Positions 11,857 to 24,100 of a stretch of 64,000 nucleotides of DNA are shown in pieces (within the stretch, counting starts at the first letter, position 1; each line of letters begins with the position of its first letter). The notes beneath the pieces are model-generated. The model saw only the letters and a list, made by a program, of their open reading frames with translations, made no database searches and was not told the origin of the DNA. The DNA is taken from the NCBI GenBank assembly GCA_947652115.1, contig OX393572.1, forward strand, positions 7,989,273 to 8,053,272, given 5' to 3'. This DNA comes from Blastomussa wellsi (lineage: Eukaryota; Cnidaria; Anthozoa; Scleractinia; Plerogyridae). The position numbers were made by a program, and so were the translations under genes.

Positions 11857-14800
11857 TGCCCCCTCTATTAAAAAAAAACATTTCTTGTCCTGTTTCCTGG
11901 GTGGTTAAGTTTGATTAAGAAGGAAATTGTCAAGTGCTAACACTGCAATATACACATACCCATGAAGCACTACAGGATGAAATCAAAATTTGTACACATG
12001 CAAGAACATGAGGAAGAGAGATGTTGCAACGATACATCCTATTGTGGTTATGATAGAAAGTGTGGTCAGAACAACTCCCTGTTTATTTTCTTGTGTATTC
12101 ATATTGTGATGTTGCTCCTGCTACATGTCTCCATTGTCCTTGCAGTTTTTCCGTTCACGTGTCAGCATTGTAACGGTGCTGCCTACTCACCGTAGCTAGG
12201 AGACATCATTTAATAAACAGCACAAGATAAGAGCGAGCATTATTCAGAACTTTCAGTGAGTATGTGCTGTAACTCCAGAAGGTATTCTGAGATCGACCAC
12301 TTTCTCAAATTCTCACTATAAATCTCATGTGGCTCCCTGACAGCTGCCAAGCCTCTCTTGGCTATCTTCTGATCCTTAGACAGTAGATGGTAGAGACCTG
12401 TTGGCTACAGATGTGTACTCTGTTCTTTGCTATGCATGGCCACAAGTGACTTGGATCATCTTTTATTTTTTCATCTTATATTAATTGGAAAATGCGTTCT
12501 TGTAAATGTAAGATTACATTGACATTTATTTCCTCATCATTTTTTGTCCTTCAAGGCCATAAAGAGCAGGTGAGAATATTGGAAAATCAGCTGAAAAGTC
12601 TGGGAGAAGAACCAAATTCAAGAACAAAGAAGAGTTCTGGATCTGATTCAGAAACTGAACAGCCATCTGGTCCAGAAAGCAAACTTAAAGAGCTAGAAGC
12701 AAGCCTTCAACAGGAGAGAGAGCAACGTCTTATAATTGAGAAAGAACTCTCTCAACTTAAAGCTTATTCTCCTATATTCAACACTGAGGTATGTTAATAC
12801 AGTTCATGTATGTTACCATGTTATGCAGTACTTGACAAATATATAAATGTATACATGTACCTATATACATGTATCTGTGGAACTTAGCCTGTAGAGATTC
12901 AGTGTTTTGTAATGTTATATATTTTTGCTGACTATCTGTCCTTTATTGTCCATTCCAGGAATCTCTACATTCACCTTCCTTTTCAGAAGAAAAAGGCCCC
13001 ACCTTCGAGCTTCAGTCGCAATCTAGAATCACAGAACTAGACACAGATCCTGAACTGCAACAAAAGATTGAAGACTTGAGTGAACGCTTGCATAAGAAGG
13101 AAATTGAGGTTTCAGAGATAACTGGCAAGTTGACAGAGATTTCCAAGATTAAATCTCAGTTGGATGAAGCAAATGCTCATGTAGATGCTTTAGGTAAGAG
13201 ATACTTTCCCGCAATAATTTTATAGATATAAATTTACATGTACAAGTACATTTATTCTTGCAGACAGAAATCTCTGAGTAGGAGTGCAACAACTAATGAA
13301 ATTTTCTACTAAGGATTAAAGACATGCACTAATGAGAAACAAGATAGAAGCCAGTACTAAGTACTGTACAGGGTTCCAGTTACGTTTTTGAGGCAAGGTG
13401 CCGTTCAAGTTATTCCAGTGGGTCAAATCCCCACTGTTTCCAACAAATCATTATAAGTTTTCAATTTAGTTGTCAAGTCAGGAAGCTCGCCTAGTCGGGT
13501 TTTTGACCTGAGACACTCTGTAGCACTCTGTACTCCATATTTTTCATTTTAAAACCACTTAAAAATTAATCGGCGTCTCTTCTTTTCATTTCAAGTGCCA
13601 AAGAAAGAAATTGGTTGGTTTATTTGTCCTTATTACCTATAGAACAATAGGAGAAGCAAAAACTCTCTAGGGAGGGAGGGAAAGGCCTTTTGTCAACATG
13701 TGCTTTTTGCGGCCGGTTACGGCCGGCACAGGCGGCAATGGGTTAAAGGTCACCAGTAATTCTGACCCTCCTAGGATGAGGGGTCTTCTGATCCCTATCT
13801 TGCAAGGCTGTGCTCTAACGGCGCCCGGTCGCCTGAGGCGACTAACATTTGGCCTCGGGCGACTGAAAATATTTTCTTGGCCACCCGGCCGGGCGACTGG
13901 CTGGTGTTGGTTTCTTGATTTACAGTCAAAAAAAAAGAAAATGTTGTTCAATCGGGCACACGTTGATATTCAAAGGTCGTTCCACGTGAATTCATGTGTA
14001 ACATAATCATCGGCTTTGATCGTGACAAGCTGCACAGTTTTCGATTTTAATCGCTTTTCCAAATAGTATTATAATTTTTCCTTTAAATTAGGATGGCTCG
14101 TTAGTTAGTTTTTCAAAAGGAATTGTTACTTCTGCTCTGACAGGCGTAAAGTACGGTCGGCGATTCAAAAATCGCTAAATGAACACGGGAGTCGTTCTTT
14201 TAAAAGAAAATGTTGTTCAATCGGGCGCGCGTTGATGTTCAAAGGTCGTTCCACGTGAATTCACATGTAGCATAATCCTTGACTTTGAACTTGACTAGCT
14301 GCACAGTTTTCGATTTTAACGGCTTTTCCAATAGCATTAAAATTTTTCCTTTAAATTGGGATGGCTCATCAGCTAGTTTTTCAAAAGAAGTTGTTACTTC
14401 TGCTCTGATAGATGTAAAGTATGGTCGGCGATTAATAAATCGCTGAATAAACACGGGAGTCGCTCTTCTATGCTAATTTAATATTTTAGCCGGCTTTTTA
14501 CTGCCGTGTCTGCGAGGCAAAAACATAACTTAAGATTGTTTTTCCAGTAAAACACGATGTATAAAAAAGAAAAGATACGTTTATTTTTTGTGATTGTTTT
14601 AGAAACGGGTATAAACTCTATAAGTCCCGCATTGTCCTTGGTGTCGTGACAAGTTATTACGTATCACGCACTAAAAATGAAATAGACCGAACCCACAAAA
14701 AGCTCATTTGTCTTGAACATTTCACCGATAACATAGGAAAGAAAATACTTCTGTTCTGCTCTTAAACAATGACTTTCCAACAAGATGACTAATTCAAAAA

Positions 14801-17800
14801 AGATAATAGTTTTGGGGCGGCTGCGGGTTTCGTTGCGGAAATTCATGGCAGCTTTCCCGGGAAAGCCGCCACGGGATCTCGGTCATTTGTCGCAAGCGAA
14901 TTTTCTTTTCAACCTAAATTGAGATGAATATTTTGCTGCGAAACAGAGATATGTTACAGTTAGTGTTTAATGGATCACTGTACAATTTTGTTTAAAATGT
15001 TCATATTTCTAATTCATAAAAGATGGTTTACATCGTTGACAGTATTGATCTACCGTAGTTTGTAATTTGTAATTCCAATTTAAACTCTGTCTAAAGAATT
15101 TCTAAAGAATTAAGTATACAGAGTTCAAACGAAATAGTGTTTTGCTAAGCTTACATAATGCTTTGAATTGAACTTCAATGAGACAGTTTTAGGTTTATCA
15201 GATTATCTTTGGTATATGCATACTATTCATTTTTCAAAAAATAGTTTTGCACTGCTTCTGTAAGTGTGAATTAAATAATTATATGACTATAAGTGATGAT
15301 AGGTTTTCAGGAGGTCAAAGGTACGATGTTTCATGAACATAAAAACAATAAATAAATGCACATATATATATAGTTCTATTTGACTTGTTACGAAAACAGT
15401 TTGTTGAATTTTTAATAATTAACTGACTGATTTATTAATTTGGGCGACCAACTAGGAGGCCCGGGCACCTCAGCTAAAATGTTTGGGGAGCCCGAAGGGC
15501 TCCCCGAAATTTTGATTTGGGCGACCATCTTTTAGGCCTGGGCACCCAAGCTAAAACACTTGGGAGCCCGAAGGGCTCCCTGAAATTTTCCTTAGAGCAC
15601 AGCCTTGATCTTGTCATAGCCACCTACTTTTCCAGTTGATAATGCCTACAAAGCATTTTGAAACCCCCTCGCCACCACAGCTTCAACTTGAAGCTGTTGT
15701 GAATGTATGAAATTCTGTTGGTTCTAGCATGATCCCTTGTAAGAAGTTGATTTGATCATTATTTACAGAAAAAAGGACAAAACAGAGGGAACTGGATATG
15801 GAATGTCAACGCCATAATTCAGAGGCTGTTATTAAAGGATTGAATGAGAAACTTAAGGAAAAAGATAAAGAACATAGGTATGCTTCTAACCTTGTTACCA
15901 AGACTAATGTTTTTTTTATGTTATATTTAGCTGTTAAGGACTTTAATTATAATATTAAATATTATAATTAAATTTTAGCACTTGATTCATTTTTTCCCTC
16001 CTTGTCATTGGCCCAGACCCTACCACGTGACCTGACAAATAACTGCCTAAAATTATGGTCTGCTCATTCACATTAGTGTCCAACAGTTATTTCGCTACGA
16101 ATAATAATCTGCTCATGCGTAGTTGTGTCCAATTCCAGGAAAAATAGCAGCTTGTTTTCTAGAGTTACCATTGTGAGAGAACTTGCCTAGTAGACTTGAA
16201 AAAAACAGCAGGAATACACCTTATTCATAAATGGCGGACGCACGGTTAAAGCTTGGGCCGAGTACATGAAAATGAGGCTAGTGCGGCAACTCTTTCCGGG
16301 AAATAGAAAGGTTTGTATGGCAGATTTGCTATTTTTTATCTTTAATCTTCGATTTTGGCAGTATTTAAAAGTTTATCGCTAAAAGCTTTACAGCACAGCT
16401 TACAGTGACTTGTCTTTAGATCACATAGAGATTTTACTACGATTATTCTCAGGGATGGCTTTAAATTCACACACTGTTGTGTACCTCTGTGTCCTCAAAG
16501 AGGCAAAAATGGGCCTGTTGGCGAAAACATCAGTTTCATCAGCTTTCCAGCCGAAGAGGAGTTAAGAAAACAATGGATTCACGCCATTCGAAGAGATGTT
16601 GAAAGTATTTTTCAAATTACCAAGTGGACCTTCAAATTACCAAGTGGACCAAAGTGTTTTCCTTGCATTTTAACGAAAGCAATTTGAGGAAGGGTTCGGC
16701 CTTATGTGCTACCGAGCACGAAGAGGATTAAGTAAGTTAAGTAATTTGAGGAAGGGGATAAGTGGCGGCCCTTCTAAGTTCGCATGGAAAAGGAGCTCCT
16801 CCAACTCGGCGAACATATCAAGAGCAACCTTCAGTGAAGAAATGTATTGAAGAAACACATATAAGCGACGACTTCAGTTTTCAAACCACCGACTCCGAGA
16901 TGAATGTAAAAATATTACAGTTTATGGCCAGGTCAAAATAGTAAACATCTACGATCTCACTGACCGTTTCAATAGCTGTGCTTTTGTTTTCAATCCCTTG
17001 CATTTGTCTCCACGGCATTTTAGCCAGAATCTTAGGGCATCGTTTCCTAGTTTCGCTGGCTTTCTTGTACCAAACAAAGCACCAGGGATATCATCTTCGC
17101 CCAAGGAAACCGAAGGTGACAAAGCCATTTTCCTGACAGATAATAGCCACAATAAAATGTGATCTCAAGACAAGTCACTGTAAGCTGTGCTGTAAAGCTT
17201 TTAGCGATAAACCTTTAAATGCTGCCACAAACGTAGATTAAAGTTAAAAAATAGCAAATCTGCCATACAAACCTTTCTATTTCCCACGAAGAGTTGCCGC
17301 ACTAATCTCGTTTTCATGTACTCGGCCCGCCATTTATGAATAAGGTGTATACAACCAAGGAAACGAAAATATTCCCCTTTGGCATTGTCTGAAAGAAGGT
17401 GAATTGGGTAAACACTAGCTCGCATTATCAGCCATTTTTTACTACATTGAGAAAGCATGTGGTCTGGTCTAAAGTCCTAAAGATAATTGTGTTAAAGGGG
17501 TGTTGTCACGGTGATTTTGGAGTCATTACTTAATACATGTACATTTACTCATGCAAAAAATGCTCCTGCAGAATTGCGAAGATATCAAATGAAAATTTAA
17601 CAGGAAGAACAAACCATAATAGTTGATCTCCTATTTTGTCAGGAGATGGCTTGAGAATTTGAAAAAAAATGGCAATTTGTTTCAATTTTCAATCCACTTC
17701 CATCCTCACCATCCATAACAACAGATGTCAGTAAATGGTTTCAATGTGGTAACAAAACTAAACCATTATTTTTTTGTTTTCCTTTGAATGAAGACAAGTT

Positions 17801-18095
17801 TTATCTTTTTAAAATCTTGCTAATAAATTAATTGAGACATTATTGTGACAATGCCCCCTTAAACTAAAACAAATTACTAATAAGTTATCGAATGATAAAC
17901 ACAATCATTGAACTCTGTTTTCGGAAAATACACTGTACATGTACCATGATTTGTCGGTGTCTTGCAGATCAATAATTTGCCTCAGCCTTCGGATTTGGCA
18001 AATAATTGATCTGCTTGCCACTGACACAAATCATGATATTTTGCTCAACCTCGTCCAATAATTTTTAATTATTATTATTATTCTTATTGTTGTTG

Positions 18096-18150
<55 letters not shown>

Positions 18151-21100
18151 GAGGCTGAAAATAACGGCCAGTCAACGGACAATGTCCGGCCTGATTGGGG
18201 TTTTGTCCGGTCAAACTTTCGCATTGTCAGTCATTTTGACCAGTCACATTCGATCATATCAAGGAAATAAGTTTGTGTGTTGTTGTTTGCTATTAGAAGG
18301 CACCTCACTAGCTGTATTGTTAAACTGAAAAGAAAATAGATTCACAGGGAAAAAGATTTAGGGTTCATGAACCGCAAGATTTAATTTAAAAAGTTGTTCA
18401 TTTTTTCCACCATGCAAATTAGCTTCAAAGCTCAGAAAAAATTAACAGGTATAATTAACACTTTTGCTTCTTTTCAAGTTTATTCATTTTACGTTTGCTG
18501 TGTCATTTTCATTGTTATGCGGCGGTATGTCTGGAAACATAAGCTGAAATTTTATTACCTAATGCAAAAATGAACATGAAAGGTGACAGAGAAAAACTAA
18601 TCAAAAACTTTCAAATTTAAAAAGAACAGAAAGGTCATGAAAAGGTCACTAAAAATTGTAGCTGCACATGTCATGAGAATTGCAAATATTGGCTGAATTG
18701 ACATGGGCTATACTAAATAGATTTAAATCATGGCACGATTTCACGGCTTGAAATTTGAAAATATTTTTATCGCTTTTCATCCAGGTTGTTTGCTTCAGTT
18801 TGTGTGAAAGTTAAAATCACACGAAGTTTATTTCAAGTTCATTTAATTTGTCCACCTTTAACAGTAAATTTTAGGTTTTCAAAGTGAAAAAACCAACAAC
18901 ATCTGGATCAAGTCTCGCACATGGATACACATCACATTTTCGACTAGTTTTTTCCTTTTGTTTGCTCAACGCATTATAGATATAGTTAAAATGGCCTTTA
19001 ACATAGTTAACGACCAGGAGCAAATAGCAGCAGTGAGGCGTTGTAGTTGTGTTGTGCCCGTTTGTGGCATTTTAGCGTTGTATTTAGCGTGGTAGGGGGC
19101 GTTTTAGCATTTGGTAGGCAGTTTGGGGCTTGGGGGCACCTTCGTGGCCAGCGGTATTATGTACAAGCGTTTGTGTGCGCCAGCGCATGTGGAGTTTATC
19201 AGTCTTGCTGGCGGATTTCGTTGTGCAATTTCACCTTCGTGTCGGCTGTTAGGGGTGTTTTGTTATTGGCGTTAACGTTAGTCGTCTGTTGAAACATGCC
19301 TCCTCCTCGCTCAACCAACAATAGTTTAGCTTCTGGTGTGGTTACTTCAGAGTCTTACAACGCGGGGGCTGCTCCCGTCAGTTCAGCACCGACTCCTAGT
19401 TCGTCGCTGTCGGCGGATTCCATCGCTGAAGCCGTGGTTCGGGCCCTTGGCAGTTCGCTTCCTGGGATATTATCGTCAATTCAGGTGAACGCCCCCAGTT
19501 CACAGGCCTCGTCTTCGTGTCGTCTGCCGTGTCGTCGACAGTTGCAAGCCCCCAGGTTGCAGTGGCAAGTGTTCCGTCCTCGCCAGGTACGTTTGTGTTG
19601 CCGCCATTTGTTTCTACTTTCACGCCTGTGTCGGCCATCACCGGCTCGAGCTCGACCCGCTCGCTGGCTCCGATTTTTTCTACGTTGTCCTCTGTCTCGT
19701 CTGCTAGCCTTCCGGTCAGTATCCCAGCACTCGGGGCGTCTACATCGCAGCAGCAGTTGCCGAAAGCGTTTGCTGTTGGCCCTGGTCATGCTCCAGTGCC
19801 AGGCAAGCTGGTGAAGAAGATTATCGATGGGGAGTTTGTGGAGTTAGCGGACTTGTTGTCGGTCAACATTCGGGCAGAGGACAAAGCACCACAAGCGTAC
19901 TTGAACGGGACGATTATGGTTTCTTCCAAGCATAGGCCGTTGGAAATCGTGGATGTTCTCACGTGGACCGAGGCCTTCACCATCTTCCAGCTGGTGCTGT
20001 GTTCAGCTCATCCTCACCGTTGGCCCGATACCACCAAATACAAGCTGCTTGTGGTCCAAACGGCACGTCAGTTCCCTGGCCTTTCCTGGATTGAATACAA
20101 CTTGGTCTATCGCAAGGATAGCGTCTGGCCTCAGTGACTGGCCGAAGTCCTCCCAGGTGCCGGCTCCCAGCCAGGAGTTCAGTCCACGGCCTCCATTCTG
20201 CCTTACCAGGAATGAGGGTCAGTGCCGCTGGCCATTCGGCAGGTGTCGGTATCGGCACTGCTGCAGCAATTGTGAAGGAGACCACCAGCGTTCCCGTTCT
20301 CCCTCTGCCAGGGATAGGGGGGGTCATTACTGATCGGCAGGACTGCCAGGAAGTTGCCATTGTAAATTGTGTAAATAGCGTGTTTTCATTGCCCAGCCGG
20401 CCGCATGGACCGCCCAAAAGTGCTGAGGCTGATAATGTTCAGTTTTTGAATCCTGCGTTACAGTTCCTATTCTTTCGTCGTTTGCACCACTGGCTCCAGT
20501 GCGCCAGGTTTCTCCGTTATGCGGGGACCAATTTCGTTTGGAATTGCGTAGTCATCCAGATCGGTCAGCGGTTAATTACGTCCTTACGGGAATTCAACAG
20601 GGTTTTCATCTCGGTTTTAATTCCTCGACAATATCTTTCAGGGGTGCGTCATCTAACATGCGGTCTGCTGCAGAACACCCCTGGGTTATTGATTCGTATC
20701 TGCAAACGGAGGTTGCCGCTGGTAGGGTGGCTGGTCCATTTACCTCGCCACCGTTCCCGTCCTTGCACATCAGCCGCTTTGGGGTGATTCCCAAGAACAA
20801 TCAACCTGGAAAATGGCGACTCATCTTGGATCTTTCGTCCCCGGAAGGGCATAGTGTGAACGATGGGATTCCCAAGCCCCCGTTTACTGTGCAGTATGTC
20901 TCAATTGATGCCTACATCGACGGTATCATGTCCCTGGGTCCTGGTGCGTTAATGGCAAAATTCGAAGTGGCAAGTGCATATAGGAATGTGGGGATCCACC
21001 CATCCGATCGCCCCCTCCTAGGGATGAAGTGGCGGGAGCACTACTTTGTGGACATGGCCCTTCCTTTTGGCTTACGCTCGGCTCTATTTATCTTCACTGC

Positions 21101-24100
21101 AATCGCGGACATGGTAGAGTGGATTTTGGTGCACAATTATGGTGTAGAGTTTTTGCGGCACTACCTCGATGATTTTCTCACACTGGGTCCACCTTCGTCT
21201 CCAGTGTGCCAGAATAATTTAACGACATGTGAGAGACTTGGCCTCCCCCTCCATCCGGACAAATTGGAGGGGCCAGCGACTTGTTTAACTATCCTCGGGA
21301 TCGAACTTGACTCTGTTAAGCTACAGGCTCGCTTGCCAGCTGAAAAAAGGGATAGGATTATTGCGCTTCTAGAGGAGTGGTTGGTGAAACGTTTCTGTAG
21401 GCGGCGTGAACTGGAATCCTTGATTGGCCATCTGCATCATGCTTGCAAAGTCGCTCCGCAGGGTCGGACATTCCTTCGACGAATGATCAACTTGCTGTGC
21501 GCCTTTCGTCGGGACGATCACCCCATCAGGCTAAATCAGGAGTTTTACCAGGACCTGACATGGTGACGGGAATTGTTTCGCTCATGGGATGGACTTAGCT
21601 TCTTCTGTATGCCTGCGTGGGCACCCCTCCCAGACTTCCAAGTGTCGTCCGATGCGGCTGGCTCAGTGGGTTATGGGGCTATTTTTAACTCTCAGTGGTT
21701 TTGCGGCGACTGGTCTGCGGACCAATCCCCGTTGTCCATCGCGTACTAAGAATTTTTCCCTATCGTTGTAGCAGCTGCGGTATGGGGCCAGCAGTGGGTG
21801 TCGCGGCGGGTCGAGTTCTTATGCGATAACGAGTCTGTGGTGGCCATCCTCAAGTCGGGTACATCACGGGACCACCAATTGATGGTGCTGCTCCGCCATT
21901 TGTCTTTGTTGGCTGTACGCCATTCGTTTGCCTTCACCGCTTCGTCGGTTCGTGGTAAGGCTAATCCTGTTGCTGATGCACTTTCACGTTTCCAATTTCA
22001 GCGTTTCAGATACCTTGCGCCTCAGGCCAACCCAGATCCTTGCCCGATCCCTGCCTCACTATTGGTAGCTCTTCAGGCAACTTGACTGCCGGGTGCCAGT
22101 TCTTCCTGACTCAAGGGTTAGCTCCATCCACTCGGCGTGTTTATCTCTCCGCCCAACGTCGCTACTTCGCTTTCTGTCGCCAGGATGGTCGCTTGAATGG
22201 GGATGGCTGGAGTGACAGAAGGCTCGCAAGGCTACTCGCACTTGTCACGAACAGAAGTTGTTTGCTTTTGATTCTGTCAATTTATAGAATTTTTGGCAGG
22301 GAGAAAATGAAATGAAGGTCAAACTATGGACACCACTATTGATAACGTGAAATGAAAAGCTGGTCTTTGGACCGAAGGTTTGATGTATTTGACTCAAAAT
22401 GAATGTGGAAGTTTTGGTCAGTTTAGCGATCAAAGAAATGTTCCTGTGAGTGAGAAGTATATTTACTTGTAGATTCTCCAGTATCTTCCCCTTTTTGGAG
22501 GAAGCGAAATCAGATGGCCATCAAATACTAAACAGAATCAGTTCAGCAAATGTTTTTAAGTATTTGGCTGCAGATTGGGGGTATTACCTGGCCTTGTGTT
22601 GAAACATGCCTTCCTGACTGACTCGCAAATATCCTCCAGTCAGTTCAAATTAATCTGATCTGTGAATCGTCTCAGTCACTCCTACCAAATCTTTTTACAT
22701 CTTTGATTACATGTAGTTAAGGTATTCCTCTAACCCGAGAATTCCTCTAACCCGACAAGCTCAGAGCCTTGAAATTTTCAATGCTGTTTTGGTTTTCCAT
22801 CACCCGAGCTGTAATTTTCCTGATGTTTCTTTGTATTTTCGAGCGAAGTTCCCCCGCATTAGCCTCGCATTCATGTTCAGAAGGCTCTCGCCCCAGGGCC
22901 GTCAGGGAATACGAATATTGTCTATTATTAATGAAAACACTGGACCACACGTCCTAAATATTGCAACATAACAATTCAGTCTAAGAAATTAGAATTCATT
23001 CATTCCATCGGCAAAAATAGGTAGTCCGAGCTGTTGTTTGAGAGTTCTGTTGTTTTAGTACATAGGGACCTAACTTTACTTTAGACTACTAGGGGAAAAT
23101 TGCAGAGTACATTTTTTATTTGTTCGGTCAGAAACGAGGCGTGACCGAGCTAAAACTTAGTTGGCCAGTCATAGTGACCGAAGACTCGACAGAAATTATT
23201 TTCAGCCCTATATTATTATTCACATTGTGCCCTCACAAAATAGTACAAAAATTCTGCTCAAATCATGCTGATTGTATTATTCATCTACAGTATATGCAAA
23301 CCAAAAATTGCTTTTGTCATTTACACCATAGGTAAGCCAAGCATAATATTTGCATATAATTAAATGGTGGCCTAAATAATTAGAATGGTGGACTAAATAA
23401 TATTCAGAGTTTGTATAAGTTTTAAACAGGGTACATTTCAACAATAAATATGGTATTACTGAATTACTGAAATAAAATTATGAACATGGTGTTGTTTGCT
23501 ATTTCTATAATGCATTTCCAAGCAATTTGTAGCTATTATCATGTCTATTGACTATACCCAGGGTTTGCACGCGAAGCATTGAATCAAGAATATGAAAATA
23601 TTGGAGCAGTGCTTTTCAAACTTGGTACCGAAAATGTACGTCGCAAATTAAAGGAACAAAACAACACCCGCTGTTCTGTTGCCATGCTGACACTTTTTGG
23701 TTCCAGTCTCTCTGTCAAAAACAAATATCCCCATTTGCAACCCTTTGAAGTGGGCATCTGTTTACGTGTCTAGAGGTATTTTCAAGATATTCCAGTTTAA
23801 AGGTAAACAATGATAAAACAGAAGTATTTGCAATTGGAAATACATGTATTAAAATATTAGGTGTATTTTTTTACTATCACACCCATCGCATAAATTACAT
23901 AAATCCTCTTTGACGACGTGTACGCTACGGCTTGGTTAATACAGAGAACTCAGACTAACTAAACCGATTTGTAATGAACTTGAAGCGACTACGGTCATGT
24001 GTTGATTAATTTAATTTTGTGGGAAAGTCAAAAAAATGTCTCACGGTTTCCTGTTGGGTCAAGGGGTCAAAACGGCGAAATCAGTTTTCTGTCATTCCTG

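Larger units (their letters stand above)
16214..17350. mobile_element. Element with about 200-base inverted repeats carrying THAP and SAP-like fragments, CENPF intron 4
   Basis: The arm at about 16214-16433 is matched in inverted orientation by about 17155-17350, with ATACACC and GGTGTAT at the tips. The 720-base interior carries a broken THAP-domain frame on the + strand and a SAP-like frame on the - strand. THAP domains occur in P-type transposases and their host derivatives. I see no complete transposase, so this looks like an internally deleted or composite copy. No target duplication was found. Confidence 0.6.
19296..22240 (+). mobile_element. Decayed tyrosine-recombinase retrotransposon (DIRS/Ngaro-like), 3'-truncated
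   Basis: In order: a Gag-like frame with a zinc-knuckle-like Cys/His stretch, a reverse transcriptase with YLDD, an RNase H domain, and the first part of a tyrosine recombinase overlapping the RNase H end. This gene order is that of DIRS/Ngaro elements. Frameshifts in gag, two stops in the RT/RNase H frame and loss of the recombinase beyond about 22240 show it is dead. It sits in sense orientation in CENPF intron 4. Terminal repeats were not identified; 19020-19290 probably holds its 5' region. Confidence 0.75.

Noticed and set aside
23579..23773. An extra CENPF exon inside intron 4
   Set aside because: The frame is not coiled coil, it ends in a stop without a donor, and exons 4 and 5 already join in phase.
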